NCBI RefSeq assembly: GCF_019393635.1
Contig: NC_057863.1
Coordinates: forward strand, 572,950,284 to 573,014,283
DNA: 64,000 bases
Source of the DNA: Dromiciops gliroides
Lineage: Eukaryota > Chordata > Mammalia > Microbiotheria > Microbiotheriidae
Direction of reading: 5' to 3'
The notes beneath the pieces are model-generated. The model saw only the letters and a program-made list of their open reading frames with translations. It was not told where the DNA came from and made no database searches. Position numbers and translations under genes: made by a program. Every line of letters starts with the position of its first letter. The first letter of the stretch is position 1. Of the stretch, positions 12,403 to 22,934 are shown one piece after another.

Positions 12403-13506
12403 CTAGTGGAGGTGATGGAATTTCAGGTGAACTATTTTAAATTCTAAAAGATAATGCTATTAAAGTACTGTACTCACTAGGCCAGCAAATTTGGAAAACT
12501 CAACAGTAGCTACTGGATTGGAAAAAATCAGTTTACATCCCAATCCTAAAGAAAGGCAATGCAAAAGAATGTTAAAATTATCAAACAGTTGTGCTTATTT
12601 CACATGCCAGAAAGGTTATGCTTAAGAATTTGCAAGCCAGGCTTCAGCAGTATGCGAACTGAGAATTACCAAAAATGCAGGCTGGTTTTCAAAGAGGGAG
12701 AGGAATTAAAAATCACATTACTAACATTCACTGGATTATGGAGAAAGCAAGGGTGTTCCAGAAAAGCATCTACTTCTGCTTCATTGACTGCACAAAAACC
12801 TTTGACTATGTGGATCACAACAAAATGTAACAAGTTCTCAGAGAGATAGGAATACCAGATCATCTTATTTATCTCCTGAGGAACCTGTATGTGGGCCAAG
12901 ATGCAACACTTAGTACTGAATACAGAACAACTGGTTGGTTTAAGATTTGGAAAGGAGTACAAAAAGGCTGTATATTGTCACCTTTTTATTTAACTTATAT
13001 GCAGAGTATATCATGAGACATGCCAGGCTGGATGAATCAAGAGCTAGAATTAAGATGGCCAAGAGAAATATGCCAATAAAGTCACTCTGATGGCCAAAAG
13101 GGAAGAAGAATTAAGAAGCCTGTTGATGAGGGTAAAAGAGGAGAGTGTAAAAGTTGGCTTGAAGCTTAACATTAAAAACAACACAACAACAACAACTAAG
13201 ATCCTGGCAACTGGCCCTATCACTTCCTGGCAAATAGAGGGAGAAGAAATGGGAGCAATGTTAGATTTTATATTTTGGGGTTCAAAGATCACTTCAGACG
13301 GCGACTGCAGTCAGGAAATTAAAAAGTGGTTGCTCCTTGGAAGGAAAGCTCTGGCAAATCTGGACAGCATACTAAAAAGCAGAGATATCACCTTACTGGA
13401 AAAAAAGGTCCATAGAGTCAAAACTATGATTTTTCCAGTAGTAATGTATGGCTGTTAGAGTTGGGCTATAAGGAAAGCTGAGAGCCACAGAATTGATGCT
13501 TTTGCT

Positions 13507-13655
13507 TTTTGTTTTGTGGAACAATGAGGGTTAAGTGACTTGCCCAGGGTCACACAGCTAAGTAAGCGTCAAGTGTCTGAGGCCTGATTTGAACTTAGGT
13601 CCTCCTGATTCCAGGGCCGGTGCTTTATCCACTGCACCACCTAGCTGCCCCCCGG
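13507..13655 (-). mobile_element. WSINE-like SINE inside the BovB LINE
   Basis: Reverse copy of the CCCTCATTGCC subtype. GATGCTTTTG is duplicated on both sides. Confidence 0.92.
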
Positions 13656-14024
13656 ATCGATGCTTTTGAATTGTGGTGCTGGAGAAGACTTTTGAGAGTC
13701 CCTTGGACAGGAAGGAGATCAAATCAATCACTAGTTAAAGAAATTAATTCAGGCTAATCACTGGAAGGCCAAATACTGAAGTTGTAGTTTAAATACTTTG
13801 GCCACATAATGAGAAGATGAGACTCATTGGAAAAGACCCTGATGCTGGGAAAGAGTAAAGGCAAAAAGGGAAGGAGCCAACAGCAGATGAGTTAGATAGT
13901 GTCATAGAAGTGACAAAATTGAGCTTGGACAGACTTTGGATGGCAGTAAAGGCAAGAAGGGCCTGGTGTGCTATGGTCCGTGGCACCATGGAGAGTTGGA
14001 CATGACTGAATGAATAAACAACAA

Positions 14025-14302
14025 AATAATAGGGAACCAACTACTTCCCTTGGCAGCCAGTTCCATTTTGGGATACCTCTAATTGTTAGGCAGTTTAGTT
14101 TGTTTGTTTTTCCTCCCATCAAGCCTAAATTCACTTCTTTGCTACTTCTACCTATTTCTGATATGTTTGCTTCTGGTCCCAGAAACAAAAGTCTGATACC
14201 TCTTTTATATGACAGATAGTCCTTTGGGTACCTATTGGGTGCCTAATCCATTCTTCACACAGCTGCCAAACTGATTTTCCTTTTTCTTTCTTTTTCTTTT
14301 CT
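14025..14302. other. Unassigned spacer between BovB and L1
   Basis: Contains TTGTTAGGCAGTTTAGTTTG and a pyrimidine-rich end. No feature recognised. Confidence 0.4.
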
Positions 14303-14452
14303 TTTTTTTTTTTTTTAGTGAAGCAATTGGGGTTAAGTGACTTGCCCAGGGTCACACAGCTAGTAAGTGTTAAGTGTCTGAGGCCGGATTTGAACTCAGG
14401 TACTCCTGACTCCAGGGCCGGTGCTCTATCCACTGCGCCACCTAGCTGCCCC
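14303..14452 (-). mobile_element. WSINE-like SINE
   Basis: TTCCTTTTTCTT flanks both sides. First of three closely spaced minus copies. Confidence 0.92.
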
Positions 14453-14510
14453 TTCCTTTTTCTTTAAGTAACATTTTCCCCAATTACATGCAAAGACAAT
14501 TTTTGCCATT

Positions 14511-14656
14511 AATTTTTTTTTTTTTTTAGTGAGGCAATTGGGGTTAAGTGACTTGCCCAGGGTCACACAGCTAGTAAGTGTCTAAGGTCGGATTTGAACT
14601 CAGGTCCTCCTGAATCCAGGGCCGGCGCTCTATCCACTGCGCCACCTAGCTGCCCC
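14511..14656 (-). mobile_element. WSINE-like SINE inside L1
   Basis: CCATTAATTTTT precedes it and recurs after it. Confidence 0.92.
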
Positions 14657-14664
14657 ACCATTAA

Positions 14665-14819
14665 TTTTTTTTTTTTTTTTTTAGTGAGGCAATTGGGGTT
14701 AAGTGACTTGCCCAGAGTCACACAGCTAGTAAGTGTTAAGTGTCTGAGGCTGGATTTGAACTCAGGTACTCCTGACTCCAGGGCCAGTGCTCTATCCACT
14801 GGGCCACCTAGCTGTCCCC
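14665..14819 (-). mobile_element. WSINE-like SINE inside L1
   Basis: A third CCATTAATTTTT follows it. Unlike its neighbour it has the longer AGTAAGTGTTAAGTGTCTG segment, so it is not a simple duplicate. Confidence 0.92.
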
Positions 14820-16737
14820 ATTAATTTTTTTAAAAATTCGAGTTACAAATTTTCTTCCTCCCTTCTCCCTCCTCTCCCTGAGATGGTAAGCAATTTGATA
14901 TAAGATATACATATGTGATCACACAAAATATATTTCCATCTTGGTTATGTTGTAAAAGAAGACACATACTAAAACACATACACACATGTGAAAAAAATTA
15001 AGTGAGAAGTAGCATGCTTCAATCTGCATTCAGACTCCATCAGTTCTTTCTCTGGATGTGGATAACATTTTTTTTTATCATGAGTCCTTTGGGATTGTCT
15101 TGTATCATTGTATTGCTAAGAATAGCTAAGTCATTTACAGTTGATCATGGTACAATATTGTTCTTACTGTATGCAATGTTCTCCTAGTTCTGCTCACTTT
15201 ATTTTGTATCAGTTTGTATAAGTCTTTCCAGGTTTTTCTGAAATCATCCTGTTCATCATTTCTTATAACACAATAGTATTCCATTACAGTCATATACTAC
15301 AACTTGTTTTGCCATTCCCCAGTTGATGAGCATCCCCTCAGTTTCTAATTCTTTGCCACCACAAAAAGAGCTATTAATATTTTTGTACAAACAGGTTATT
15401 TTCCCCTTTTAAAAAAATCTCTTTGGGATACAGACCTAGCAGTGGTGTTGTTGAATCAAAGAGTACCCACAATTCAATAGCCCTTTGGCCATAGTTCCAA
15501 ATTGTTCTCCAGAATGGTTGGTTCAGTTCACAATTCCATCAACAATGCATTAGTGTCCCAATTTCCCCAACTTCCCTCCAACATTTATCATTGTCCTTTC
15601 CTATCATATTAGCCAATCTGATAGGTGTGAATTGGTACCTCAGAGTTGTTTTAATTTGCATTTCTCTAAGCAATAATGATTTAGAGCATTTTTTCATATG
15701 ACTATAGATAGCTTTTATTGCTTGACCTGAAAACTGCCTGTTCATACCCTTTGACCATTTGTCATTTGGGGAATTGTGTATATTCTTATAAATGTCACTT
15801 AGTTCTTTATATATTTGGGAAATGAGATGTTTATCAAAGAAATACATTGTAAAAATTGTTTGCCAGCTTTCTGCTTTCCTTCTAATCTTGGTTGCATTGG
15901 TTTTGTTTGTGCAAAACCTTTAAAATTTAATATAATCAAAATTATCCATTTTATATCTCATAATATTCTCTATATCTTGCTCGGTTCTAAATTCTTCTCT
16001 TATCTATAGATCTGATAGACAAACCATTCCTTGGTCTCCTAATTTGTTTATGGTATTACCCTTTTTGTCTAAATTTTGTACCCATTTTGACTTTATCTTG
16101 GTATATGGTGTAGAGTGTTGGTCTATGTCTAGTTTCTGTCATAATATTTTCCAGTTTTCCTGAAAGTTTTTGTCAAATAGTGATTTCCTATCCCAAAAGT
16201 TTGGGGTTTGGGGTTTATCAAACACAAGGTTACTAGATTTGAGTTTTTCAAGTGCTAGATTACTATGACCATTTACTACTGCTTACTATGGTCATATGCT
16301 TACAAATACTTAGGTACTTGTGTTCCTAACCTAGTCCCCTGATCTGCTGCTCTATTTCTTAGCCAATAACAGATTATTTTGATGATTACCACTTTATAAT
16401 ATAGTTTGAGATCTGTGACAACTAAGCCACATTCCTTCACATTTTTCCCATTAGTTCCCTTGATATTCTTGACCTTTTGCCCTTCAATATGAATTTTATT
16501 ATTTTTTCTAGCTCTATAAAATATTTTGTAGTAATTTGATTGGTATGGCATTGAATAAGTAGATTGATTTAGGTAGAACTGTTATTTTTATTATATTGAC
16601 TCAGCCTACCTATAAGCAATTGATATTTTCCAAAAAAATAATTTGTGTGTGAAAAGTATTTTGTAATTATTTTCATATAGTTCCTGGGTTTATCATGGAA
16701 AGTAGACTCCCAAGTATTTTATATTGTTTACAGTTAT

Positions 16738-16888
16738 TTTTTTTTTTTTTAGTGAGGCAATTGAGGTTAAGTGACTTGCCCAGGGTCACACAGCTAGTAA
16801 GTGTTGGAGTGTCTGAGTCCAGATTTGAACTCAGGTACTCCTGACTCCAGGGCCCGTGCTCTATCCACTGCACCACCTAGTTGCCCCG
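16738..16888 (-). mobile_element. WSINE-like SINE inside L1
   Basis: A 15-bp duplication GTTTACAGTTATTTT on both sides. Confidence 0.93.
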
Positions 16889-17319
16889 TTTACAGTTATT
16901 TTAAATGGAATTTCTCTTTCTATCTTTTGCTGCTGGACTTTGATGGTAATATATAGAAATGCCGATGTATGTGGGTTTATTTCATACCCTGCACTTTGCT
17001 AAAGTTGTTCATTATTTCAACTAGTTTTTAGTTGATTCTCTATCATCTTGCAAAGAGCCATAATTTTATTTCCTCATTGCCTATTCTAATTCCTTCAATT
17101 CCTTTTTCTTCTCTTTTTGCTATAGCTAACATTTCTAGTATAATATTAAATAATAGTGGTGATAATGGACATCTTTGCTTCACCCCTGATCTTATTGGGA
17201 AGGCTTTCTGCAGACACAATCACAAATTATTCCACTGAGGAAAAAAAAAAAGCAGTGAAGCATTTAAGATAGCTTAGCATCATAGCTTCCCAGAGAGCTT
17301 TCCAAAGGGCTTGGATTTT

Positions 17320-17475
17320 TAAAACACATATATAGTTTTGCATGACTTCATATATATATACATACACACACATATAATGGTTATTTTATTTCTTGTCTTC
17401 TCAATGGATGGGAAGGAAGGAGAGAATTTGGAACTATAAATAGAAAATTTTTAAATATAAAAAAGATACATACAA
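17320..17475 (+). mobile_element. L1 3' end fragment
   Basis: GGATGGGAAGGAAGGAGAG, then AATTTGGAAC and an A-rich end, as in the L1 3' terminus at 61.1-61.2 kb. Confidence 0.55.
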
Positions 17476-17756
17476 AAGATTGAAAGCAGAAGCCCATAAA
17501 TAAGAATTTTTAAATGATGCTGTAGACCTCTAAGAACAGTAACAGGAAGACAAAAAGTTCAGAACGATTGGAAGCTTGTTTACAGCAAGGACAGTAAAAA
17601 GGAATCCTGCACTTATATTTGGGGAATAAAACATGGAATAATAATAATAATAATAACCTGCCAATATGGTTGCTGAATAGCTTGCATTGATACGAGCATC
17701 CCAAAAAGTTTGGTATGGGTTTTTAGCTATTAATGCTAAGTACTGACACAAATAAA
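17476..17756. other. Unassigned spacer with a short AAT repeat
   Basis: An imperfect (AAT)n run at about 17637-17656. Nothing else recognised. Confidence 0.4.
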
Positions 17757-18161
17757 AAGGCTAAACCTGGAATCAGGAAGAACTGAGTTCAAATCTAGCT
17801 CCACATACTTATTAGCTGCATAACTCCGGTCAAGTGTCTGTCTCAGTTCCCCCATCTATAACAGGGCTTCTTAAATGTTTTTCACTAGTGACCCCTTTTT
17901 GCCTGAGAAATTTTTATACAACCCCAGGTACATAGGTATATAAGATAGGTATATATAACCTTTTACTGTTGCCAAATTTTTCAACCTCCACATTCAGTTA
18001 TGGGATCCCATATAGGGTCAGAACCCACAATTTAAGAAGCTTTGATCTATAAAATGGGGATAATAGCACCCACCTTTTAGGAGTTTGTGAAGATAAAATG
18101 AGACAATAGTTATAAATATTATTGGCAAATCTTAAAATGCTAAATAAATTCTAAATGTCAT
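17757..18161 (+). mobile_element. MIR/THER1-type CORE-SINE split by a hAT-like MITE
   Basis: The head region GAATCAGGAAGAACTGAG...CAGTTCCCCCATCTATAA ends at 17861. The CORE tail resumes at 18045 with ATCTATAAAATGGGGATAAT. The gap is exactly the MITE plus one copy of its target. Confidence 0.82.
17862..18044. mobile_element. Non-autonomous hAT-like DNA transposon (MITE), 183 bp
   Basis: Terminal inverted repeats CAGGGCTTCTTAAATG and the complement of AATTTAAGAAGCTTTG match at 14 of 16 positions. A perfect 8-bp duplication ATCTATAA (17854-17861 and 18045-18052) flanks it, the length produced by hAT transposases. It has no coding capacity. The interior has paired GACCCC and GGGTC blocks. Confidence 0.88.
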
Positions 18162-18405
18162 TTGTTGTTCATTTTTCGGTCACGTCCAACTCTTTCTGAC
18201 TCCACTTGGGCTTTTCTTCTCAAAGACACTGGAGTGGTTTGCCATTTCCTTCTCCAGTTCATTTTATAGATGAAGAAACTCAGGCAAATAGAATGAAGTG
18301 AGTTGCCCAGGTTCACACAGCTAGTGAATGTCTGAGGTCACATTTGAACTCAGGTCTTCTTGACGCCAGGCCTAGCACTCTATCCACTGTACCACCTAGC
18401 TACCC
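18162..18405 (-). mobile_element. MAR1-type SINE with BovB/RTE tail
   Basis: TTGTTGTTCATTTTTCGGTC at the left, AAAGACACTGGAGTGGTTTG in the middle and CCACCTAGCTACCC at the right. Confidence 0.82.
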
Positions 18406-18464
18406 AGATATTATTATTATCATTATCACTATTATTAAAAATACACTAAAGTTTTTTTAGGACA

Positions 18465-18687
18465 CCCCATATAACACTTTAAGGTTTGCAAAGTGCTTAT
18501 TACATATATTGTCTCATTGATGCCCATACAACCTTATAAGGTAGTCATTATTATTATTATGCCCATTTTATAGGTGAGGAAACTGAGGCTGAGAGGGTTA
18601 TATGATAAGTAACTGATGCAGGATTCAAACACAGATTTTCCTGACTCCAAGTCCAAAACTCTATCCAATACACCCACTTAGCTGCCT
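18465..18687 (-). mobile_element. MIR/THER1-type CORE-SINE
   Basis: AACACTTTAAGGTTTGCAAAG, then GCCCATTTTATAGGTGAGG and CCACTTAGCTGCC. Confidence 0.8.
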
Positions 18688-18689
18688 AA

Positions 18690-19045
18690 TCAGTGATCTT
18701 AAAAAAATTATGGGAATAGGGCTTGACACCAAAAGAATAAAGATTGCAAATGTCCTAACTTTCAAAAGCAGAGGGAGCAGATTTTCCTGTTTGTTTATAT
18801 GTCTCCAATTCAACATACTTGCTCTCCCAACTCTACTCCTGACTTTTCTACCTTCATCCAGGGGCTCTCTCATCCTGAAGTTGCTCCTGCCCTTACTATC
18901 ATCAGTGAGTTATTGCTAGTAAACTCTATTTGAAAAAGTGCCCTGGCCAGCCACAGTTCACTTTTCTCCCTGTTCAGTTCGGAATTTCCATACTTTTCCA
19001 GCTCTACCCCAGTTCACTCCTTACACCAGACTCCCTTTTATATGT
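18690..19045. other. Unassigned, with a segment related to 23.2-23.35 kb
   Basis: GATTTTCCTGTTTGTTTATA near 18780 has a counterpart near 23228. TCTGCCTGGGTAGA and TTCTATTCTCA...TGAACGT (19170-19255) recur at 23271-23345. This looks like two copies of one unclassified dispersed repeat. Confidence 0.4.
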
Positions 19046-19165
19046 TTGTCTTTTGCTAGAATGTAAGTTCTTTGGGGGTTGGAGCTGTTTTCCTTTTTGG
19101 AATTATATTCCTAGTGCCTGCCCTGGCACATAGTAAATGCTCGATAAATATTTTATCTATCTATC
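19046..19165 (+). repeat. L2 3' end
   Basis: AATGTAAGTTCTTTGGGGGTT, then CTGGCACATAGTAAATGCTC and GATAAATATT, followed by a short CTAT run. Confidence 0.75.
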
Positions 19166-19259
19166 TCTATCTGCCTGGGTAGAAAAAAGCATTAATCATT
19201 GGATTTCCTATGGCAAGTTGTAGAGTTTCTATTCTCAGATATGAACGTAATTTAAGCGA

Positions 19260-19909
19260 TGTCATGGGTGGACAACTAGGTGGCGCAGTGGACAAAACAC
19301 TGGCCCTGGATTCAGGAGGACATGAGTTCAAATCCGGCCTCAGACACTTGACACTTACTAGCTGTGTGACCCTGGGCAAGTCACTTAACCCTCATTGCCC
19401 GGCAAAAAACCAAAACCAAAAAAAAAAAAAAAAGATGTCATGGAGGAAATAGGTGGTGGGGATTCTTAGGTATTCCTCTTTAAAGAATTACACTTCTCAC
19501 ACACAATCCAATTAGAATAAAATGGTCTTTTATTTAGGCACTTAGAGAAAGTGGCCTCTCCTGGGGAAGAGATGGCTTAGAGATATCTTTCTCCTCAAAT
19601 GGAAGAAAGGCCAAAGCTTTTATAGAGGAGAGATGGGGTGATCACCTGACAATGGAAAGTTCCTTTCGCAGGTGGAGTGGGGAAAGATTCCTGAGAGTCA
19701 GGGGGGTTTTCTTTTAGAATGATAGTCCTGACCTCTGGAATTATCTCTGTCTCCTGGCTAAGGTAGTAAGTAACCACACCTAATTGACTTTCCCTGCTAT
19801 AGAACTTAATCTCCCCTAACTTCTTAGGCACGTCCCTCCTGATATCTAGTTAGCCATTTTAAACTTTAACAGTCCCTTAATTCCTTGATATGTCCCAAGC
19901 CCCATGTCA
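19260..19909 (-). mobile_element. Solo LTR, family B, split by a SINE
   Basis: Reverse copy of the LTR at 31053-31549. Without the SINE it is about 480 bp. It starts TGTCATGG and ends CCATGTCA on the + strand. A TATA-like CTATAAAAG complement lies near 19616-19625 and an AATAAA complement near 19529. No internal viral genes adjoin it. Endogenous-retrovirus fossil; class not assigned. Older than the SINE inside it. Confidence 0.75.
19267..19433 (+). mobile_element. WSINE-like SINE inside LTR B
   Basis: GATGTCATGG, from the very end of the LTR, is repeated on both sides of the SINE. The tail is CCAAAACC followed by A. Confidence 0.92.
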
Positions 19910-19959
19910 TTGGTAAATAGAACCTAACTATTGAGCCTAGGAAAGTTTTCTCTCTAAGT

Positions 19960-21025
19960 TTATAAAGGGAAGTGGTGATTATAACAAGCCAGCATCGATT
20001 CACCAAGAAAATGTAATGCAACACTGACTTTATGGGATTAACAGGATTATTAAACTGGTAAATCAGATAAATGCCACTGATGTAGTGCACTTGAGTCTCA
20101 TCAAGGTTCTTGACAAAGTCTTTTAATATGTAGTTATAGACAAAATGGAAAGATGTGGTGTGAGGAAATGGGGAATGGTCTCCTCTCAATAAGAATATAA
20201 TAGTCACTATTCAAATTATATTCCTCTGGACCTGTTTGAGGAAAAAAGTATCCTTCCCCTCCAGCAAACAAGATCACATATTTCAAGGAGCCCTGAGCTG
20301 GTCTCAATTAGGTCTGCTCCTGGGCTGTGTCCATATAAGGGAAGATTGAAGAAATGCCCCTGTGTTACCTCCCCCATTGACTAAGAACCCAAAGAATAAT
20401 TATGGAAATTAGGGTTAGGAATACTGCATTCTGGTTAGCTAGTTTTTGCACATAGATTGTAACCCTTGAGTAATCAAACCAGTGATGAAAAAGGGGAAGG
20501 TCCATTCACGTTAGGGACTAGGGTTTAAAATGGGACCTGTAAACCCACATTCTTTGCACCCACTAGCTACACACTGGGTTGCCCATTCTTTCGAGAATAA
20601 CAATAAATGATCCTTTGACACATCACCGCCACTGTGTTCCAGAGAATAATTGAACAGGAGTCATTTTTCTCACATGTGGTATGGATTATAGTACTGTTGG
20701 TGAAATTGGAACTAATTAAATGATGATACTCCAAAAAAAAAATACAATTAAGGAATTAAAGTGAACTTGGAAGAAGGTCCCTGGTAGTCTGCTACAGTAC
20801 TCTTGGCCCCCTTCTATTTAACATTTTAATCAATGACTTGGACAAAAACATAGAAGCCGTGCATGCTTATCCAATTTGGAGATGGCAAGAGTCTGGGAAA
20901 AACAGTTTATACATTAGATGAGAGAATCATCATTTTGACAGGCTTGGAGGGAAGGCTTGAATGGAATACAATGTGATTGAATAATGATAAATATAAAGTC
21001 CTTCACTTGTAGAATCAATTTACAA
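19960..21025 (+). mobile_element. CR1/L3-type LINE fossil, split by solo LTR A
   Basis: The left part (19960-20158) corresponds to the conserved RT stretch with CAAGGTTCTTGACAAAGTC and AAAATGGAAAGATGTGG. The right part (20675-21025) includes CCCCTTCTATTTAACATTTT, encoding LLFNILINDLDKNIE-like sequence, and AATAAAGTCCTTCACTT-like KVLHL. Heavily decayed. Confidence 0.65.
20159..20674 (+). mobile_element. Solo LTR, family A, copy 1
   Basis: 516 bp, starting TGTGAGGAAATGGGG and ending TTTTTCTCACA, with a 6-bp perfect inverted end (TGTGAG/CTCACA). The 5-bp target copy TGTGG lies on both sides (20154-20158, 20675-20679). AATAAA at 20602-20607. Inserted into the CR1/L3 fossil. No internal region remains. 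Related copies at 28104 and 41053. Confidence 0.87.
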
Positions 21026-21065
21026 AATAAAGGATGAGAGAACTGTGATTAAGATAGCTATCTGA

Positions 21066-21214
21066 GGGGGCAGCTAGATGGCGCAGTGGTTAAAGCACCG
21101 GCCCTGGATTCAGGAGTACCTGAGTTCAAATCTGGCCTCAGACACTTGACACTTACTAGCTGTGTGACCCTGGGCAAGTCACTTAACCCCCACTGCCTGC
21201 AAAAAAAAAAAAAA
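21066..21214 (+). mobile_element. WSINE-like SINE
   Basis: AAGATAGCTATCTGAG on both sides is an exact 16-bp duplication. Confidence 0.93.
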
Positions 21215-21841
21215 AGATAGCTATCTGAGCAAAAAAGAGCCAGAGATTGTAGTAGACTATAAGTTCAATATAAGTTAATAATAATGAGAGAAAAAATGGC
21301 AGGGAGGTAGGGAAGAAGGGATGGAGGGAGAGAGAGAGAATGTGTTTTCTCATTTCAAACAAATTGACCCTGTGGAAACCAAACAGTAAATTCCACATCT
21401 TGTATACACATAACCCACATCATCCTCATATTCCTTTCTACCTCTCCCCAGAATTTAGAAGACACTGTGTTAGGACCAGTATTTACCTAACTGGCAGAAT
21501 TTTTTCTTGTGTTCCTCTCCACATGTTCCTCATACACCTAAAATATGGCAAATCCAAGATTTAATTGGCCCGGGGTGGGACAAGGCTCAAGCTCTGTCTA
21601 TCTTGATGTAGCTTCCAGGTAGCCTCTGACAATGTTGACGGGTGGTCACCTAGGAGTATAAAAAGTCCCGCCCAAGTTGGTTTCAGGGCCTTTCAAAAGT
21701 AGTGGATACCTAAAGACCATGAGAATTACTGCATCCTGTCCTGCTGAACAGACTCTCCAATGAAGAGGTGGGTGAGTGGGGATCATGTCTAACCAAACTA
21801 AATGTTACTGTTTATTCTTGCTATGTTAGAAGTAAGAAAAC
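21215..21841. other. Unassigned sequence
   Basis: A purine-rich stretch near 21290-21338. No gene or family recognised. Confidence 0.4.
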
Positions 21842-22018
21842 TGGGGCAGCTAGGTGGCGCAGTGGATAGAGCACCGGCCCTGGAGTCAGGAGTACCTGAG
21901 TTCAAATCTGGCCTCAGACACTTAACACTTACTAGCTGTGTGACCCTGGGCAAGTCACTTAACCCCAATTGCCTCACTAAATAAATAAACAAACAAACAA
22001 ATAAATAAATAAATAAAA
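21842..22018 (+). mobile_element. WSINE-like SINE
   Basis: AGAAGTAAGAAAACTG duplicated on both sides. The tail is AAATAAAC/AAACAAAT patterned. Confidence 0.93.
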
Positions 22019-22090
22019 GAAGTAAGAAAACTGAGGTTTTTTGTTTGTTTGTTTGATGATTTATGAATGTTACATTTTGTTCCATCAAAC

Positions 22091-22929
22091 TGGAATTAAT
22101 AGGGTACCAATGTCAAACTCACTTCTAAGAGGTATCAAGGCAACAAAATCATAGATTTAAAAGTGGAAGAGACAACAGCTAGGCTTTTTATAAATGAAAA
22201 GTTGAGACCAAGAGAACTTATGTGTGCTATGGGAATTCTTTGATTTTTAAATTTCCTTTTATTAATTTGTATTATTTATGGCCCAGCGTCATGCCTCCCA
22301 CAACTTTTGGTTAACTGAAAGCTGTCTTCTGTTAATATTAGTCTCACCTGACTAAAACCTGACTGTTTGACATTCCTCAGATAGAAGCAAAAGTATTGCT
22401 TGAAATCCCCAAAAGTTATTTAGTTATTTGCAGAAAGGATTCTTTTAGCTTATGGTTTAAGGAAGGATTTCCCTCACACCAACTTTTCTTGGTGACATGT
22501 AAATCTCCCCTGTCAATCAGCCCATTTTGAACCCTCTAAATGTAGTTTAATCTCTAATCTGATTTAGTTTACCTATAGAATCTGTTTAGATTTGTTTCCT
22601 TGGGGGATATATGAGATTATGATTCCATCTAACTAAGTTCAACTTTTATGACATTGAAGGAAACATAGAATTATGAATCTTTCTTTTTAAAAAAAACTTT
22701 TATATCCTAGAGAATGTATGATGTTGTGATATGTAAAAGAATCGTTACTCTAACACTCTAATGTAATTTTGGCTATAAGAAGCCTTGTTAGAATCCTAAT
22801 TGGGTTTCAGGTTTATTTTTTTTTCCCTCTGAGGCCTTAACCTGTGTCTAAGCACAATAAAACTTAGGTTTTTACCTCTATAATTTCTGTGGTGTGTTAG
22901 TTCTATTTTGGCTGCTGTTACCTACCACA
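22091..22929 (+). mobile_element. Possible LTR-like element, boundaries tentative
   Basis: CAAAC lies both before a TG (22086-22090) and after CCACA (22930-22934). AATAAA occurs at about 22857, then a T-rich stretch, as at an LTR 3' end. The left 150 bp resembles an ordinary ancient repeat, which weakens the call. No viral gene seen. Confidence 0.3.
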
Positions 22930-22934
22930 CAAAC

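Larger units (their letters stand above)
10800..14024 (+). mobile_element. Near-full-length BovB/RTE LINE, inactive
   Basis: The 5' part (CACAGTGGAGAGTTCTGAC, about 10880) matches BovB. The endonuclease part reads RRNGVALTVNKRMRKAGLGY, then MVIQVYASTTDAE (about 11700-11900). The reverse transcriptase part includes KVHRVKTMIFPVVMYGC near 13410-13458. The YADD catalytic box appears only as YANK near 13065, so the RT is dead. The reading frame is broken many times. The 3' end GGACATGACTGAATGAATAA is the BovB terminus. After subtracting four inserted SINEs the length is close to the ~3.2 kb typical of the family. BovB is known for horizontal transfer among vertebrates. Confidence 0.88.
14453..17226 (-). 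mobile_element. L1 LINE, 5'-truncated 3' half, inactive
   Basis: Reverse orientation. The 3' UTR occupies the left end (TTACATGCAAAGAC..., then ATCATGAGTCCTTTGGGATT). The ORF2 C-terminal region reads MQIKTTLRYQFTPIRLANM, followed by the NDKCW block (about 15540-15660). The 5'-most part encodes [13 protein letters not shown]-region relatives (ATAATGGACATCTTTGCTTC complement) next to the RT domain near 17150. Three SINEs lie inside it. Truncation is at about 17226. Confidence 0.88.

Noticed and set aside
14563-14824. A recurring peptide such as LRLDLNSGPPESRAGALSTA found at more than ten places
   Set aside because: It is the translation of the WSINE-like SINE, not a protein family.
21842-21984. 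Possible tRNA genes (B-box-like GTTCAAATCC in many copies)
   Set aside because: Each lies inside a SINE head; no cloverleaf or anticodon stem is intact.
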